A stretch of 64,000 nucleotides of DNA from positions 496,001 to 560,000 of the forward strand of contig NZ_JAANAT010000004.1 in assembly GCF_011089895.1 (NCBI RefSeq), written 5' to 3'. Shown here in pieces: positions 17,843 through 27,600 of this stretch (within the stretch, counting starts at the first letter, position 1; each line of letters begins with the position of its first letter). Under the pieces are notes generated by a model that saw nothing but the letters and a program-made list of their open reading frames with translations, searched no databases and had not been told where the DNA came from. A program made the translations under genes and the position numbers. The DNA comes from Mucilaginibacter inviolabilis (GTDB lineage Bacteria > Bacteroidota > Bacteroidia > Sphingobacteriales > Sphingobacteriaceae).

Positions 17843-18796
17843 TTATTCTGAAAATTCAGGGGTTAATATAGATGGTTGTGAGTACCCGGTTTGATAGCCT
17901 AATATCCGCTCGGCTATTTGTTTGCCCGAGAAACCTTCATTTTGTAATACATCGGGTAATAATGCCGGTCTGAACCATCTTTCTTTTAAGGCGATAGGCA
18001 TCACTTTGGCGGTGGTTTGGTATTGCAATAATACTTCGGCTACAATGGTGTATAAGCCGCCGGTCAGGAAATGATCTTCGAGGGTAACTACGAGATTGCT
18101 GCTGGCTGCTACTTGCAGAATGATAGCCTCGTCAACCGGTTTAAGGCTGCGCATGTTCACCAGGCCAACTGATAAACCTTCGTTTTTCAATACTTCAACA
18201 GCAATAAGCGCCTGCTCAAACATCAATCCGTAGGTTAAAATGGTTACATCAGTGCCTGAAGAGATTACCTCGGCTTTGCCTAATTCAAAAGGCGCATGCA
18301 CGTGACTGGTTTTACGGGTGTTGATGCGGGTGTACGCTGGGTTAGGCGATTTCCAGATCTCTGGTAACATTTTTACCAGGTCGTCCTCATCAGCGGGGGC
18401 AAATACGGTTACGTTGGGAATGCCCCGCATAATGGAAATGTCTTCAATAGCCTGGTGGGTAGGGCCGTTGGCGTCTGATAAAAAGCCGGGGATAAAACCG
18501 CTTAGTTTACCCGGTAAATTGGCAATACCCAGGTCGGTACGTACAAATTCAAAAGCGCGCATGGTTAAAAACGCCGCTAAAGCATGTATCACAGGCCTGC
18601 GGCCGCGCAGGGCCAAACCCGCTGCTGCACCTATCATAGTTTGCTCGGTAATGCCGGTATCAATAAAACGTTTACCCAAAACGGCAGGCAGGTTACGTAC
18701 CAGCGCACGGTTTTCGGCTGTCATCACTATTACCTGTTCATCGTTCAGGGCCGTTTCGGTTAGTAATTCTTCGTAGGTCATGGGGTTATCTGACAA
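17843..18796 (-). CDS. Transketolase, C-terminal subunit (split transketolase)
   Basis: Carries the pyrimidine-binding domain (residues about 10-170), with GITEQTMIGAAAGLALRG containing the glutamate that activates thiamine pyrophosphate, and the C-terminal transketolase domain (about 190-310, VTLEDHFLTGGLYTIVAEVL). 317 aa. The reading frame overlaps the N-terminal subunit gene by 11 bases, which implies translational coupling and a heteromeric enzyme. Split transketolases occur in archaea and in some bacterial surface-glycan or secondary pathways, beside a separate housekeeping enzyme. Confidence 0.9.
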   Translation of the reverse strand: MSDNPMTYEELLTETALNDEQVIVMTAENRALVRNLPAVLGKRFIDTGITEQTMIGAAAGLALRGRRPVIHALAAFLTMRAFEFVRTDLGIANLPGKLSGFIPGFLSDANGPTHQAIEDISIMRGIPNVTVFAPADEDDLVKMLPEIWKSPNPAYTRINTRKTSHVHAPFELGKAEVISSGTDVTILTYGLMFEQALIAVEVLKNEGLSVGLVNMRSLKPVDEAIILQVAASSNLVVTLEDHFLTGGLYTIVAEVLLQYQTTAKVMPIALKERWFRPALLPDVLQNEGFSGKQIAERILGYQTGYSQPSILTPEFSE

Positions 18797-19649
18797 TTAA
18801 AGTTTCTGATGTTAATGATGTGGTGTGTTCACCATGCAATTCCAGTAAAAGCTGCTCAACTTCGTCGGCCGAGAAATTGCAGAACCAACGGTCGGCGCGT
18901 TCCTGTATGCTGGGTAAACCTTTGCCTCTTATGGTATCAGCAATAACCACGTTGAGCTTACCTTGCTGAAAAGGGTAGGCGCTGAAAGCCTCGTGTAACT
19001 CGGTATAGCTATGTCCGTTGATGCGTTTCACTGCTGCGCCAAATGATTCAAATTTTTGTGCTAAAGGTTCCAATGGTATCAGGTCTTCGGTACGCATATT
19101 AGCTTGGAAATGGTTACGGTCGATCACGAAGATCAGGTTATCCAAAGCATAGGCATTAGCTACCAGAACCGCTTCCCAGCAAGTGCCTTCGTTTAGCTCG
19201 CCATCGCCCATAATGCAGATCACTTTGTTGCTGCTACCGCTGATTTTCAGGTCCAGAGCAACACCTATAGCTACCGAAGGTAAATGTCCCAGGGACCCTG
19301 AATGAAACTCCACTCCGGGAATATGGGTATTGGGGTGCCAGTAAATATGGTCGTTCAAAGAAAGATGATTGTTTAGTCTTTCTTTTTCCATGAAGCCCAA
19401 TTCTACCAGTGTGCCGTATAGGGCAGGTACATCATGGCCTTTTGACAGGAAGAGGTAATCCCTGTCGGCATCTTTTAAGTTTGCGGGGGTAAGGTTCAAA
19501 AATTCGCTGTACAAATAAACGATCATATCAACTGCCGATAATGAGGCGCCTGTAAAGCAGCCGCCGGCGGTTGACATGCGTACAATATGTTCGCGTACTT
19601 TTAATGCTACGGCTTGTAAATCCTGTTCGCTATGTTTTGTGTTTTCCAC
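18786..19649 (-). CDS. Transketolase, N-terminal subunit (split transketolase)
   Basis: The TPP-pyrophosphate/Mg domain is complete: FLSKGHDVPALYG, SGSLGHLPSVAIG, and GDGELNEGTCWEA with the downstream VIDRN that together form the GDG...N TPP motif. 287 aa. It starts after MENTKHSEQDLQAVALKVREH, with no membrane or export signal, so the enzyme is cytoplasmic. It lies 32 bases after the cytidylyltransferase gene and overlaps the C-subunit. It would move a two-carbon ketol unit, so in this operon a chain-extension or ketose-making step is likely. Confidence 0.9.
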   Translation of the reverse strand: MENTKHSEQDLQAVALKVREHIVRMSTAGGCFTGASLSAVDMIVYLYSEFLNLTPANLKDADRDYLFLSKGHDVPALYGTLVELGFMEKERLNNHLSLNDHIYWHPNTHIPGVEFHSGSLGHLPSVAIGVALDLKISGSSNKVICIMGDGELNEGTCWEAVLVANAYALDNLIFVIDRNHFQANMRTEDLIPLEPLAQKFESFGAAVKRINGHSYTELHEAFSAYPFQQGKLNVVIADTIRGKGLPSIQERADRWFCNFSADEVEQLLLELHGEHTTSLTSETLIVR

Positions 19650-19681
19650 GGGGTAATGGTTATATGGGTAAATTTAAATAT

Positions 19682-20488
19682 TTATTGGCTAACCGGGGCC
19701 TGTTTGGTTTGCTCCGGTTGTATGGTTTTTAACTCGTTTAAGTGATTACGGTACCAGTTTACACCGGCATAGCTGGCATTGATCTGGTAGATCTCCGGTT
19801 TGCGATCCAGCAGATCCAGAATATCAGCACATGAAAAGTTTTTGTTTGCAGGATAAAGTTCTTCAAACACCCTTTTGATGAATAGGTAGTCTTCCTGGTA
19901 ATCAATGGTGAAACGGTGCGACATGGAATAATCCAAACCGGTTTCCCAGGTCACATTGTCAATATTGAACAATTGCGGGTTTTCCCAGATATAAGGAGTA
20001 GTATGTTCCAGCTCCAGCTGTTTCTCCGCATTTTCCCAGGCTTGTTTCAGGCATGACATAGTCATGATCTCTACATCATTACCATCGGGCCAGGTAGCCG
20101 GATGCAGGTTACTTACATAATCGGGGATGTTAGCCTGCTCAAAAAAATAAGTAAGCACACGGTCTATAGCTTGCGGATCTATCAGCGGACAATCAGAAGG
20201 GATTTTGAGTACTACATCTGCATGGTGCAGCAGTGCAGCCTGATAGTGCCTGTCGAGCAGGTTATTCTGATCGCCCCGGTAACAAGGTATATTTAGCAAG
20301 CGTGCTTCCTGTTCAATAATATCATCCTCAGAATTAACAGATGTAGCAATAACAAAAACGGCCTTATGCTGTATCATCTGCAGGCGTTCTACCATCATAG
20401 CCAATATGCTTTTACCTAAAACAGGTAACAACACCTTGCCGGGTAAACGGGTTGATGCCATACGGGCCTGTACAATGATAACTACCAT
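19682..20488 (-). CDS. SpsF-like cytidylyltransferase family protein
   Basis: 268 aa. The N-terminus VIIVQARMASTRLPGKVLLP (about residues 3-22) is the signature of the SpsF/CMP-sugar synthetase family, with the nucleotide-binding R-x-x-S-x-R-x-P-x-K arrangement. KIPSDCPLIDPQAID (about 98-112) is the metal/acceptor motif. The predicted role is activation of a sugar acid or sugar phosphate with CTP. Together with the transketolase, aminotransferase and SDR this suggests a nucleotide-activated amino sugar. The final product cannot be named from the sequence. Confidence 0.85.
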   Translation of the reverse strand: MVVIIVQARMASTRLPGKVLLPVLGKSILAMMVERLQMIQHKAVFVIATSVNSEDDIIEQEARLLNIPCYRGDQNNLLDRHYQAALLHHADVVLKIPSDCPLIDPQAIDRVLTYFFEQANIPDYVSNLHPATWPDGNDVEIMTMSCLKQAWENAEKQLELEHTTPYIWENPQLFNIDNVTWETGLDYSMSHRFTIDYQEDYLFIKRVFEELYPANKNFSCADILDLLDRKPEIYQINASYAGVNWYRNHLNELKTIQPEQTKQAPVSQ

Positions 20489-20496
20489 TTTTTAAT

Positions 20497-20630
20497 TATT
20501 GAATTAGTGATTTAGTGAATTATTGATTTTTTACTTGAGTTTAAAATTTGGATTCTGTCTTTACTACCTAGTTCCTTATTCCAAAAATCCTTGTTCTTTG
20601 CTCTCCCAATCCTTGTTCCAAAAATTAATA
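20497..20630. repeat. Intergenic short-word arrays (GAATTAGTGATTTAGT; CCTTGTTCCAAAAAT)
   Basis: The left half repeats ATTATTGAATTAGTGATTTAGTG-like words; the right half has TTCCTTATTCCAAAAATCC, TTGCTCTCCCAATCC and CTTGTTCCAAAAATT, the same words as at 14131-14192 and 22960-22993. It fills the 136 bases between two same-strand genes, so the glycosyltransferase-like gene may be a separate transcription unit. Confidence 0.5.
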
Positions 20631-21677
20631 ATTAGCCACTAGTTTTTTGGCATAAAAAGGAATGCCCTGTGTGTTTAAAGCTTTTTGCACATCAAAATTT
20701 TCGGGTATACCCATGTGATTAATATAGGCCCGGCATACCTGAGCTATTTTATTTGCTGAAATGCCCCCGTTTTGAAGCGGGGCCAGTCTTTTTAGCTCGT
20801 CAACATCAAACCAGGAATGTACCGGTTTACCTAAAGCTATACCTGTATATACTACGGTTGAGTATTGAGTAATGAGCTCGCAGCAATTGGCTATCATTTG
20901 ATTGGTGTTACCCGATTTAAAGATCATAGTATTTGCCGGAGCATATTTCCTGATCTCTTTTTCGGCACGTTCTGCGTCTTCATTTGGGTGCAATTTGAAA
21001 AGCAATGGTCTGCCATTGGCTATTACTACTGCTTTTTTAATAAAGGCCGGACGGTTCTCAAAACGATAGGTTTCGCGCATATCGGTGGTAGCAACCATCA
21101 CATAATCGCGGTGCGGGAAGTCATTATCCCTAAATTGCTCCAGGTTATCATAATTAGGCATACCGGTTACCGCTATCTTGCGCTCCTCGGTGCCGTTTTT
21201 TATAAAGTACTGACGATAGCCAGGTGATGCTGAGCAATAGATATCGCACACGTTTGATGAACCGTTTAATGAAGTGTTGCCGCATAAAAAAGTAGGCAGC
21301 TTCAGCGTCTTTACTATTTTACTCAGCAGCGTATATTTATCAACCATACCCTCCTGTACCCAAACCGTTTTGGTTTTACGCATGCGCCGCGGTACTAATA
21401 TATCTGAGCAAAAAACTACCAGGTCATACTGGTTTAATCTTGCTCCGTAATCAATTTGCAGCCCGTGTTGGTGCAGGTATTTTTCGGAGTTGGTACGATA
21501 GTAGTTGGATAATATTGTACCGTTAAGAAATGAGGTATGATTAATTAATAAGTTTAGTATATAGTTGTCTGTAAATAGCTGACTGAACCAGCAATCAAAC
21601 TCGGGAAGTTCGTTTGCTATCTGGTGCATTTGTGATGTTTGGTTTATAGAACCGGTTATAAACAGTATTTTCTGCAT
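20625..21677 (-). CDS. GT-B-fold transferase, CDP-glycerol glycerophosphotransferase-like
   Basis: 350 aa, no signal peptide. The C-terminal half has RPLLFKLHPNED, a Lys-rich stretch, then ANCCELITQYSTVVYTGIALGKPVHS, the donor-binding pattern seen in CDP-glycerol glycerophosphotransferases and capsule-type GT-B enzymes. The start at 21677 gives MQKILFITGSINQTSQ, a typical GT-B first strand. It is the 5'-most gene of the sugar cluster, so it could transfer the CMP-activated product. I cannot assign donor or acceptor. Its stop lies within the short-word array. Confidence 0.65.
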   Translation of the reverse strand: MQKILFITGSINQTSQMHQIANELPEFDCWFSQLFTDNYILNLLINHTSFLNGTILSNYYRTNSEKYLHQHGLQIDYGARLNQYDLVVFCSDILVPRRMRKTKTVWVQEGMVDKYTLLSKIVKTLKLPTFLCGNTSLNGSSNVCDIYCSASPGYRQYFIKNGTEERKIAVTGMPNYDNLEQFRDNDFPHRDYVMVATTDMRETYRFENRPAFIKKAVVIANGRPLLFKLHPNEDAERAEKEIRKYAPANTMIFKSGNTNQMIANCCELITQYSTVVYTGIALGKPVHSWFDVDELKRLAPLQNGGISANKIAQVCRAYINHMGIPENFDVQKALNTQGIPFYAKKLVANY

Positions 21678-21903
21678 TTATAGTAAGATCACTAATTGTT
21701 AAGGCAAATGTTATCTGTTATGGTGTGCTTAACTTAATGATTATAAAATATTTATAATAAATTATATCTCATGTATCAGTAAAACCATAGCAATGGATTA
21801 AAAGTATGGCTGCTACTTTTATATATTGCTAATTTAAAGTTATAAAATAGTTAATTATATATGGAGATAATTTTAATTTTAACTTTAAGATTACAATTTA
21901 ACC

Positions 21904-22746
21904 TTACTTTGCATTGGCTGAAAACGCGACGCGCTTGGTCAAAAAGTTTTTAAGTTCAGGAAGTTTATCCGTATTGATCAGATCGACACCACAGTCGAGT
22001 AATTCATTCCAAACCACCGGTTTTTCGGGCGATGCCCATAGGCGTACCTTTTTGCCATACCGGTGTGCCATACTTACATATTTACATAAACGTTGCTTTT
22101 GTAAAACGGGGAAGGTTCCGTTGCCATTCCAATTCACCAACCGCGAGTATTTGCAGCTTGCTGTACGGTAAATATTTGTTGATGAAGTGTCCTGCTGAAC
22201 CTTCATTAGGTCCTCATCAATAAATGCCAAACGGTTTTGCTGGTTTTTCAGGATATCAAAGGGCTTATTACCGGTTATCACAATGGTGATCTGGCGCTGA
22301 ACAAATATACCATTTTCGTAACCCGAAAGTATGTTTTTATATTTTTCAAGTACTTCAGACAGCGCTTCGTATGTTTTAGCCGCGTTTGATTTGATATCGA
22401 TCATCAGCGTAATAGGGTAAACAATGCGGGATTCCTGCTCGTTTGAGCCATTGATACAACTAGCCAGCGGATCAAGGTAAAGGCTTTCCAGGGTCCGGTG
22501 CCTTTTTAAAACCGGTAACATATGAGCTACAATAAGCTTTCCGTGCCGTAAATAGATATCAGCTTCTATATGGGTATACCCGTTATCCAAAGCATCGTAC
22601 AAGGGGCGTTTGTGCCAATAATCATTATGGGCAAAAGCGTTGGCGAGCGGGACATTTTGGGAGTAGGAGTTAAAGGCAGTAAATGCGAGTAGAACTAAGA
22701 ACAATAATTTCAGGTGCTTTAGGCAAAAGCTTGCTGCTTGCATCAT
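21904..22746 (-). CDS. Secreted PI-PLC/GDPD-superfamily phosphodiesterase (AIM6-like)
   Basis: I choose the ATG at 22746 (or the adjacent 22743): it gives MMQAASFCLKHLKLLFLVLLAFTAFNSYSQ, a clean signal peptide, and a TAGCTTTG -7 box lies 17 bases upstream, inside the longer open frame that reaches 22857. The mature enzyme begins with AFAHNDYWHKRPLYDALDNG and THIEADIYLRHGKLIVAHML, the His, Glu and Asp residues of the phosphodiesterase TIM barrel, and ends with VRLWASPEKPVVWNELLDCGVDLINTD. Likely hydrolyses glycerophospho- or inositol-phosphodiesters in the periplasm. It follows SusC/SusD on the same strand. Confidence 0.8.
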   Translation of the reverse strand: MMQAASFCLKHLKLLFLVLLAFTAFNSYSQNVPLANAFAHNDYWHKRPLYDALDNGYTHIEADIYLRHGKLIVAHMLPVLKRHRTLESLYLDPLASCINGSNEQESRIVYPITLMIDIKSNAAKTYEALSEVLEKYKNILSGYENGIFVQRQITIVITGNKPFDILKNQQNRLAFIDEDLMKVQQDTSSTNIYRTASCKYSRLVNWNGNGTFPVLQKQRLCKYVSMAHRYGKKVRLWASPEKPVVWNELLDCGVDLINTDKLPELKNFLTKRVAFSANAK

Positions 22747-22763
22747 TAATTGTTTTTGTTGCA

Positions 22764-22771
22764 CAAAGCTA
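22764..22771 (-). promoter_or_regulatory. -7 promoter box of the phosphodiesterase gene
   Basis: Reads TAGCTTTG on the minus strand, an exact TAnnTTTG, 17 bases before the preferred start at 22746. If used, it makes a start at 22857 impossible and gives this gene its own promoter besides any readthrough from SusD. Confidence 0.45.
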
Positions 22772-22918
22772 CCTGTTAAATGTGTTTTAAATATTAGCAC
22801 ATGGTTAACAAATTTTTCATTGATGTTAACTTTATGTAAAGGGGATTTTTGGAACAAGGAGTAATGATTTTTGGAATATGGATAGTGGAAAAAAGATAAA
22901 AAATGCGAGAATAAAAAA

Positions 22919-22977
22919 GGAGCAAAGCGTAAGGATGAAAATTGCTTATCGCTCTTTTTATCCTTACTCTTTGCTCC
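22919..22977. repeat. 18-bp inverted repeat between SusD and the phosphodiesterase gene
   Basis: GGAGCAAAGCGTAAGGAT (22919-22936) pairs with ATCCTTACTCTTTGCTCC (22960-22977) with one mismatch, loop 23 bases. The flanks carry further copies of the words GGAACAAGGA and CCAAAAATCCTTATTC. It may act as a transcript-stabilising hairpin after susD or as a weak terminator. Confidence 0.6.
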
Positions 22978-22997
22978 AAAAATCCTTATTCTAAAGA

Positions 22998-24623
22998 TTA
23001 ATAACCGGGATTCTGAACCAGGTTAGGGTTGGTTTTTAGTTCGGTTGATGGAACCGGGTATAACCTTCTGGTTGGGTCGGTGTTCATTTTTAAATCATCC
23101 GTTTTGCCACCCATTACCGGTAAAGGGTATTCTTTTTCAAACAAGCCAAAACGGATCAGGTCATTACGGCGCCATGCTTCCCATGAAAGCTCACGCGCAC
23201 GCTCATCCAGCAAGCTGGTTAGGTCAATTGACGAGGCAGCTTGTGCATGAGCACGGTTACGTAATTTGTTTACCAGGGTAAGTGGAAGTTGTGTTTCGCC
23301 ATTTATGGTAGTTGGTGTAGCTCCGCGTAATATAGCTTCAGCTTTCATCAGTAATACATCGGCTAAACGGAATACGGGTACGTCGTTACTGTTTAAGCGG
23401 GTTGCCTGAATGATGTTAACGTCAGGATAGTATTTGATGGATCTTACACCTTCTGATTGTGAGGTAAGTACATCGTTACCTAAGTCCATTGGTTTTAAAC
23501 CGGTTAGGGTTAGGGTAGGGATGATATTAATCTGCGTATTAGCCGGAACCCCATTTGCCGCTGGATAGTAAACTGGCTGATTGGTAAAACCGCCATTACC
23601 ATCAGGATAAAATTGAGGGCCTGCCAGCCAGGTTTTGGTACGGTCGTCACCCGGGATGTTAAAGCGGTTATAAAACTCAGGAGTGGTGCTCATTGCGATA
23701 CTCAAACCTACGTTAAATCCATAAGCCTGTGCCAAGTAATAGAAGAAACCAAAACGGGTAAACTGGTTGCCTGGTATTTGCTGGTCATATGGCACGGCAA
23801 AAATAGTTTCATTAATCTGCGGACCGTTAGTTGGTAAAAATATATCCCTGTATCTGGCATCCAGAGAATAATTGGTATTAGCCTGTACGCTATCGCACAT
23901 GGTTACGGTTTCCTGGTAACGGTTAGTTCCAACGTATATACCGGAGTTCAGGTACATTTTTGCCAATAAAGCAAATACCATTCCTTTAGTTGGGCGGCCA
24001 TATTGTAATACGTTTGTTGCCGCGTTGCTGCTTTTGGCAGGCAGTAAAGGTAAAACAGCTTTTAGCTCGCTTTCAATAAAGGCATATACTTTAGCACGTG
24101 GTTGAGTAGCCGGTTGTACGGTTACCGGGAAATCGGTAATGATGGGTACGTTACCATACAAATCCATCATGAAATAAAGGTATAAGGCGCGCATGGCTTT
24201 AACTTCGGCAATAGAGGATGCCTTTTTTGCAGCTGATGATGATGAGCCATTGATAACGCTAATGATACGGTTACAGGTATTAATACCGCCAAAGCCCCAT
24301 TGCCATACACCAATTACGTTTGGATGGTCAAAGGTCCAGGTGTGGTAGTGTAATTGGCGGTACTGACCACCATCGTCAAAGTTACCGTCGCGGGCAGGTA
24401 AAATAGCCTCGTCTGTTGACATATCCTGCATGCGCCAGTAAGGCACCGCATAGCTTGAAGACAGGTTGGAGTAAATAGTACCCAGCAATGCAGTATAATC
24501 GGCATCGGTTACCGGGAAATTTGATTTTACATATTGCGACTCAACAGGTACATCTAATTTTGTACAAGAGAAGGTGCCTATCGTCACAACTATCGCGGCA
24601 CATATGATGAATATCTTTTTCAT
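22998..24623 (-). CDS. SusD/RagB-family nutrient-binding outer-membrane lipoprotein
   Basis: 541 aa with a lipoprotein signal MKKIFIICAAIVVTIGTFSC (Cys20), so it is lipid-anchored at the cell surface as the lid of the SusC channel. The family layout is present: an N-terminal TPR-like half, then LNSNDVPVFRLADVLLMKAEAIL and RNRAHAQAASSIDLTSLLDERARELSWEAWRRNDLIRFG, the near-C-terminal signature of SusD proteins. It starts 19 bases after SusC ends. Substrate is not deducible; the downstream phosphodiesterase and the lack of any glycoside hydrolase suggest it may not be a classical polysaccharide. Confidence 0.93.
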   Translation of the reverse strand: MKKIFIICAAIVVTIGTFSCTKLDVPVESQYVKSNFPVTDADYTALLGTIYSNLSSSYAVPYWRMQDMSTDEAILPARDGNFDDGGQYRQLHYHTWTFDHPNVIGVWQWGFGGINTCNRIISVINGSSSSAAKKASSIAEVKAMRALYLYFMMDLYGNVPIITDFPVTVQPATQPRAKVYAFIESELKAVLPLLPAKSSNAATNVLQYGRPTKGMVFALLAKMYLNSGIYVGTNRYQETVTMCDSVQANTNYSLDARYRDIFLPTNGPQINETIFAVPYDQQIPGNQFTRFGFFYYLAQAYGFNVGLSIAMSTTPEFYNRFNIPGDDRTKTWLAGPQFYPDGNGGFTNQPVYYPAANGVPANTQINIIPTLTLTGLKPMDLGNDVLTSQSEGVRSIKYYPDVNIIQATRLNSNDVPVFRLADVLLMKAEAILRGATPTTINGETQLPLTLVNKLRNRAHAQAASSIDLTSLLDERARELSWEAWRRNDLIRFGLFEKEYPLPVMGGKTDDLKMNTDPTRRLYPVPSTELKTNPNLVQNPGY

Positions 24624-24642
24624 TTTTGTTTGTTTAATGTTC

Positions 24643-27600
24643 TTAAAATGATGCGGTCAGACCTAAGCTGAAAGTGCGTGTTTTAGGATAAAAATTCCTG
24701 TTATCAATACCTGGGGTTAAACCGCCCATATCAACTTCCGGGTCAACACCACGATATTTTGTAATGATGAAAATGTTATTACCGGAGGCATAAAAGCGCA
24801 GGCTTTTGAATGCCTGTATGTGAGGTTTAATGGTATAACCGATGGTTGCATTATCCAAACGCAGGTATGAGCCGCTTTCCAGGAAACGATCCGATATCAG
24901 GTAAGCATTGATGTCTTTAAAGGATTCGCCTAAAGTAAATCTTGGAATGTTCTGAAGTTTAGAGTCGGCTGGATTGTTTAAGGAGGCCAATGTAGCATTC
25001 AGAATTTTGTTGCCATAAACTCCACGAACCAGGAAGTTAAAGTCGAAATTTTTGTAGAAGAAACTGTTGCTCCAACCATATATCAATTTAGGTTGCGCAT
25101 CGTACTTGATGAACTGATCTGTAGTAAGCGGTTGCGCTGCTGTTGTTGATCCGTCGGCTTTTTCATAAGTACTGACACCATTGGCATTTTTGCCCAGATA
25201 ATGCCACAGATCAAAAGTGCCAAGAGCATAGCCTGGCTGAATGATCTGGCTGTAGTTACCCGATTGACCTTTACCTCCTAACTGAGCAGTCTGAATGTAT
25301 GGAAGGGCCAGACCACCTTGTGATAAACTTTGCACCACGTTTTTATTATGTGAGAAGTTTAATGAGGTACGCCATGTAAAAGCACCTGATTTTACTGGTA
25401 CTGCATTTAACACAACTTCAATACCTGTATTTTTCATTGAACCCACATTGGCGGTTAACAGCGGATAAAAATATTGGGTAGTTGATACCTGTAGGGTAGT
25501 GATCAGATCGGAAGTTTTCTTGATATAATAATCAACTGAACCGGTGATGCGGTTGTTGAATATACCAAAGTCCAAACCAATGTTGGTAGTAGCGGTACTT
25601 TCCCATTTCAAATCGGGGTTGTCATTACGTACCGGACCTATAGGGTTAACTATATTACCATTACTTAAAAATTTACCACCACCCGGAGGCACGCCGTAAA
25701 TTAACTGAGCGGTAAAGGCGTCGAAACCGGCACTATTACCGGATACGCCGTAACCAGCCCTTAATTTCAGATCGCTGATGACCGGAACGGATTTCATGAA
25801 ATCTTCGCTGATGATCTTCCATCCAACAGAAGCTGCAGGGAAATAACCATGACGAACGTTTAAACCAAAACCCGAAGAACCATCTTCCCTTAACGAAGCC
25901 TGCAGTAAATATTTATCAGCAAATTGATAATTAGCACGGGCATAAAAAGATATTAATCTTAATGTAGAAATATAGGTAGGCGGTGTAGTTCCGTTGATGT
26001 TATAAGAGGGGTTGAAAATGATCTGCGAAAGCTGGGTTGGATTGGAGAATGCCAAATAATTATAAGTTAAGGCATCATTTGAAAAGCCCTGGGTTTGCAC
26101 GCCGAATCCATCGCCGGTACGATCCTGTTGATAGGAATAACCACCTAATAATTTTATGGAGTGTTTACCAAAAATGCGGTCGTAGTTAAAATAAGCTTCC
26201 ACTACGTTACTGGTATTGGTATAGGCACTGCGAGCGGCTACCCCTCCAGCGTTAACATATATGCCCGACTGACTTGTTGAGTATGTATTAACGTTGTTTT
26301 GTTCCTTTTGAGTTGATCCCGATACGGTGAATTTTAAACCATTTAAGATGTCGACCGATGCAAAACCATTGATCAGGGTTTTGTTATTCTCAGTTTTAGT
26401 AAAGTTATTGTTAATTAACGACAACGGGTTTAACGGGCCGCTACCTGTACGGGTATAATTTTCTTTATAAGTACCGTCAGGATTATAAGGACTAACAGTT
26501 GGCAGATAGAATAAAATACCATTCAATACCTGGCTCTGGAATATATCGTTATTTTTGGTAGCACTGTTGGTAAGCGTGATACCTAATTTTAAACGGTCAT
26601 TAAAAAAACGCTGATTGATATAGCCTTTATAAATAGTGCGTTCCAGACTGGTATTTTTTAATATACCATTGTTTTTTAAATAATTTACACTTGCACCATA
26701 CTCTGAATTGGTACCGGCACCCCCATAAGAAAGGTTATGGTTTTGCGAATAGCCGGTTCTTTCAGCCAGTTTTTGCCAGTTGGTATTTGAGCCATCATCG
26801 TCTGCCGCGCTTAGCTTAGGTACGCCATTATCTGTTAAATATTTACGCAGTTCATCACCGGTAAGCATATCAATATTTTTTGATACATTTTCAACAGCGC
26901 CGTAAGCACTATAAGTTAACCTGGTCTGACCTGCTTTGGCTTTACGGGTTGTAACCATGATTACACCATTTGCAGCACGTGAACCGTATATAGCCGTTGA
27001 CGATGCATCCTTTAATACATCAATGCTTTCAATATCGGCTGGTGCCAATAAATCTATAGAAGCGCCTGGTACACCATCAATTACATAAAATGGCTGCGTA
27101 GCGCCATCGCGTAAAGTTGATGGCCCTCTTAGTATGGTTGAGGGTTGTTTGTTAGGGTCACCACTTTTGGTAATGTTTAAACCAGCTACTTTACCCTGTA
27201 ATAGCTCCGCAGGGGTGGTTAATACACCAGCGTTAAAATCTTCGGCCTTTACCGAGGTAATAGCGCCGGTAACATCCTTACGGCTCGCTGTACCGTAACC
27301 AATTACTACCACATCTTTTAATTGTTTGGTATCGGTTACAAGGGAAACATTGATTGCTCCTTTATCACCTACAGTAACCTCTTTTGGTACTGAACCTAAG
27401 AAGGTGAATTTTAAAACATCGTTTGGTCCGCTAACGGTAACAGAATAGCCACCATTAGTGTTGGTGGTAGTGGCTTTGCCTGTGCTTTTAACAGTTACAA
27501 CAACCCCGGGTAATGGTGCATTGGTTTCGTCTGTTACGGTTCCTTTTACAAGCCTGCCGGTTTGCGAAAAAGCCTGCAACGCGGTAAATAATATGGCACA

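Noticed and set aside
18318-18776. 152-codon frame antisense to the transketolase C-subunit
   Set aside because: The opposite strand has a clear family assignment across the whole stretch; this is a shadow of its codon bias.
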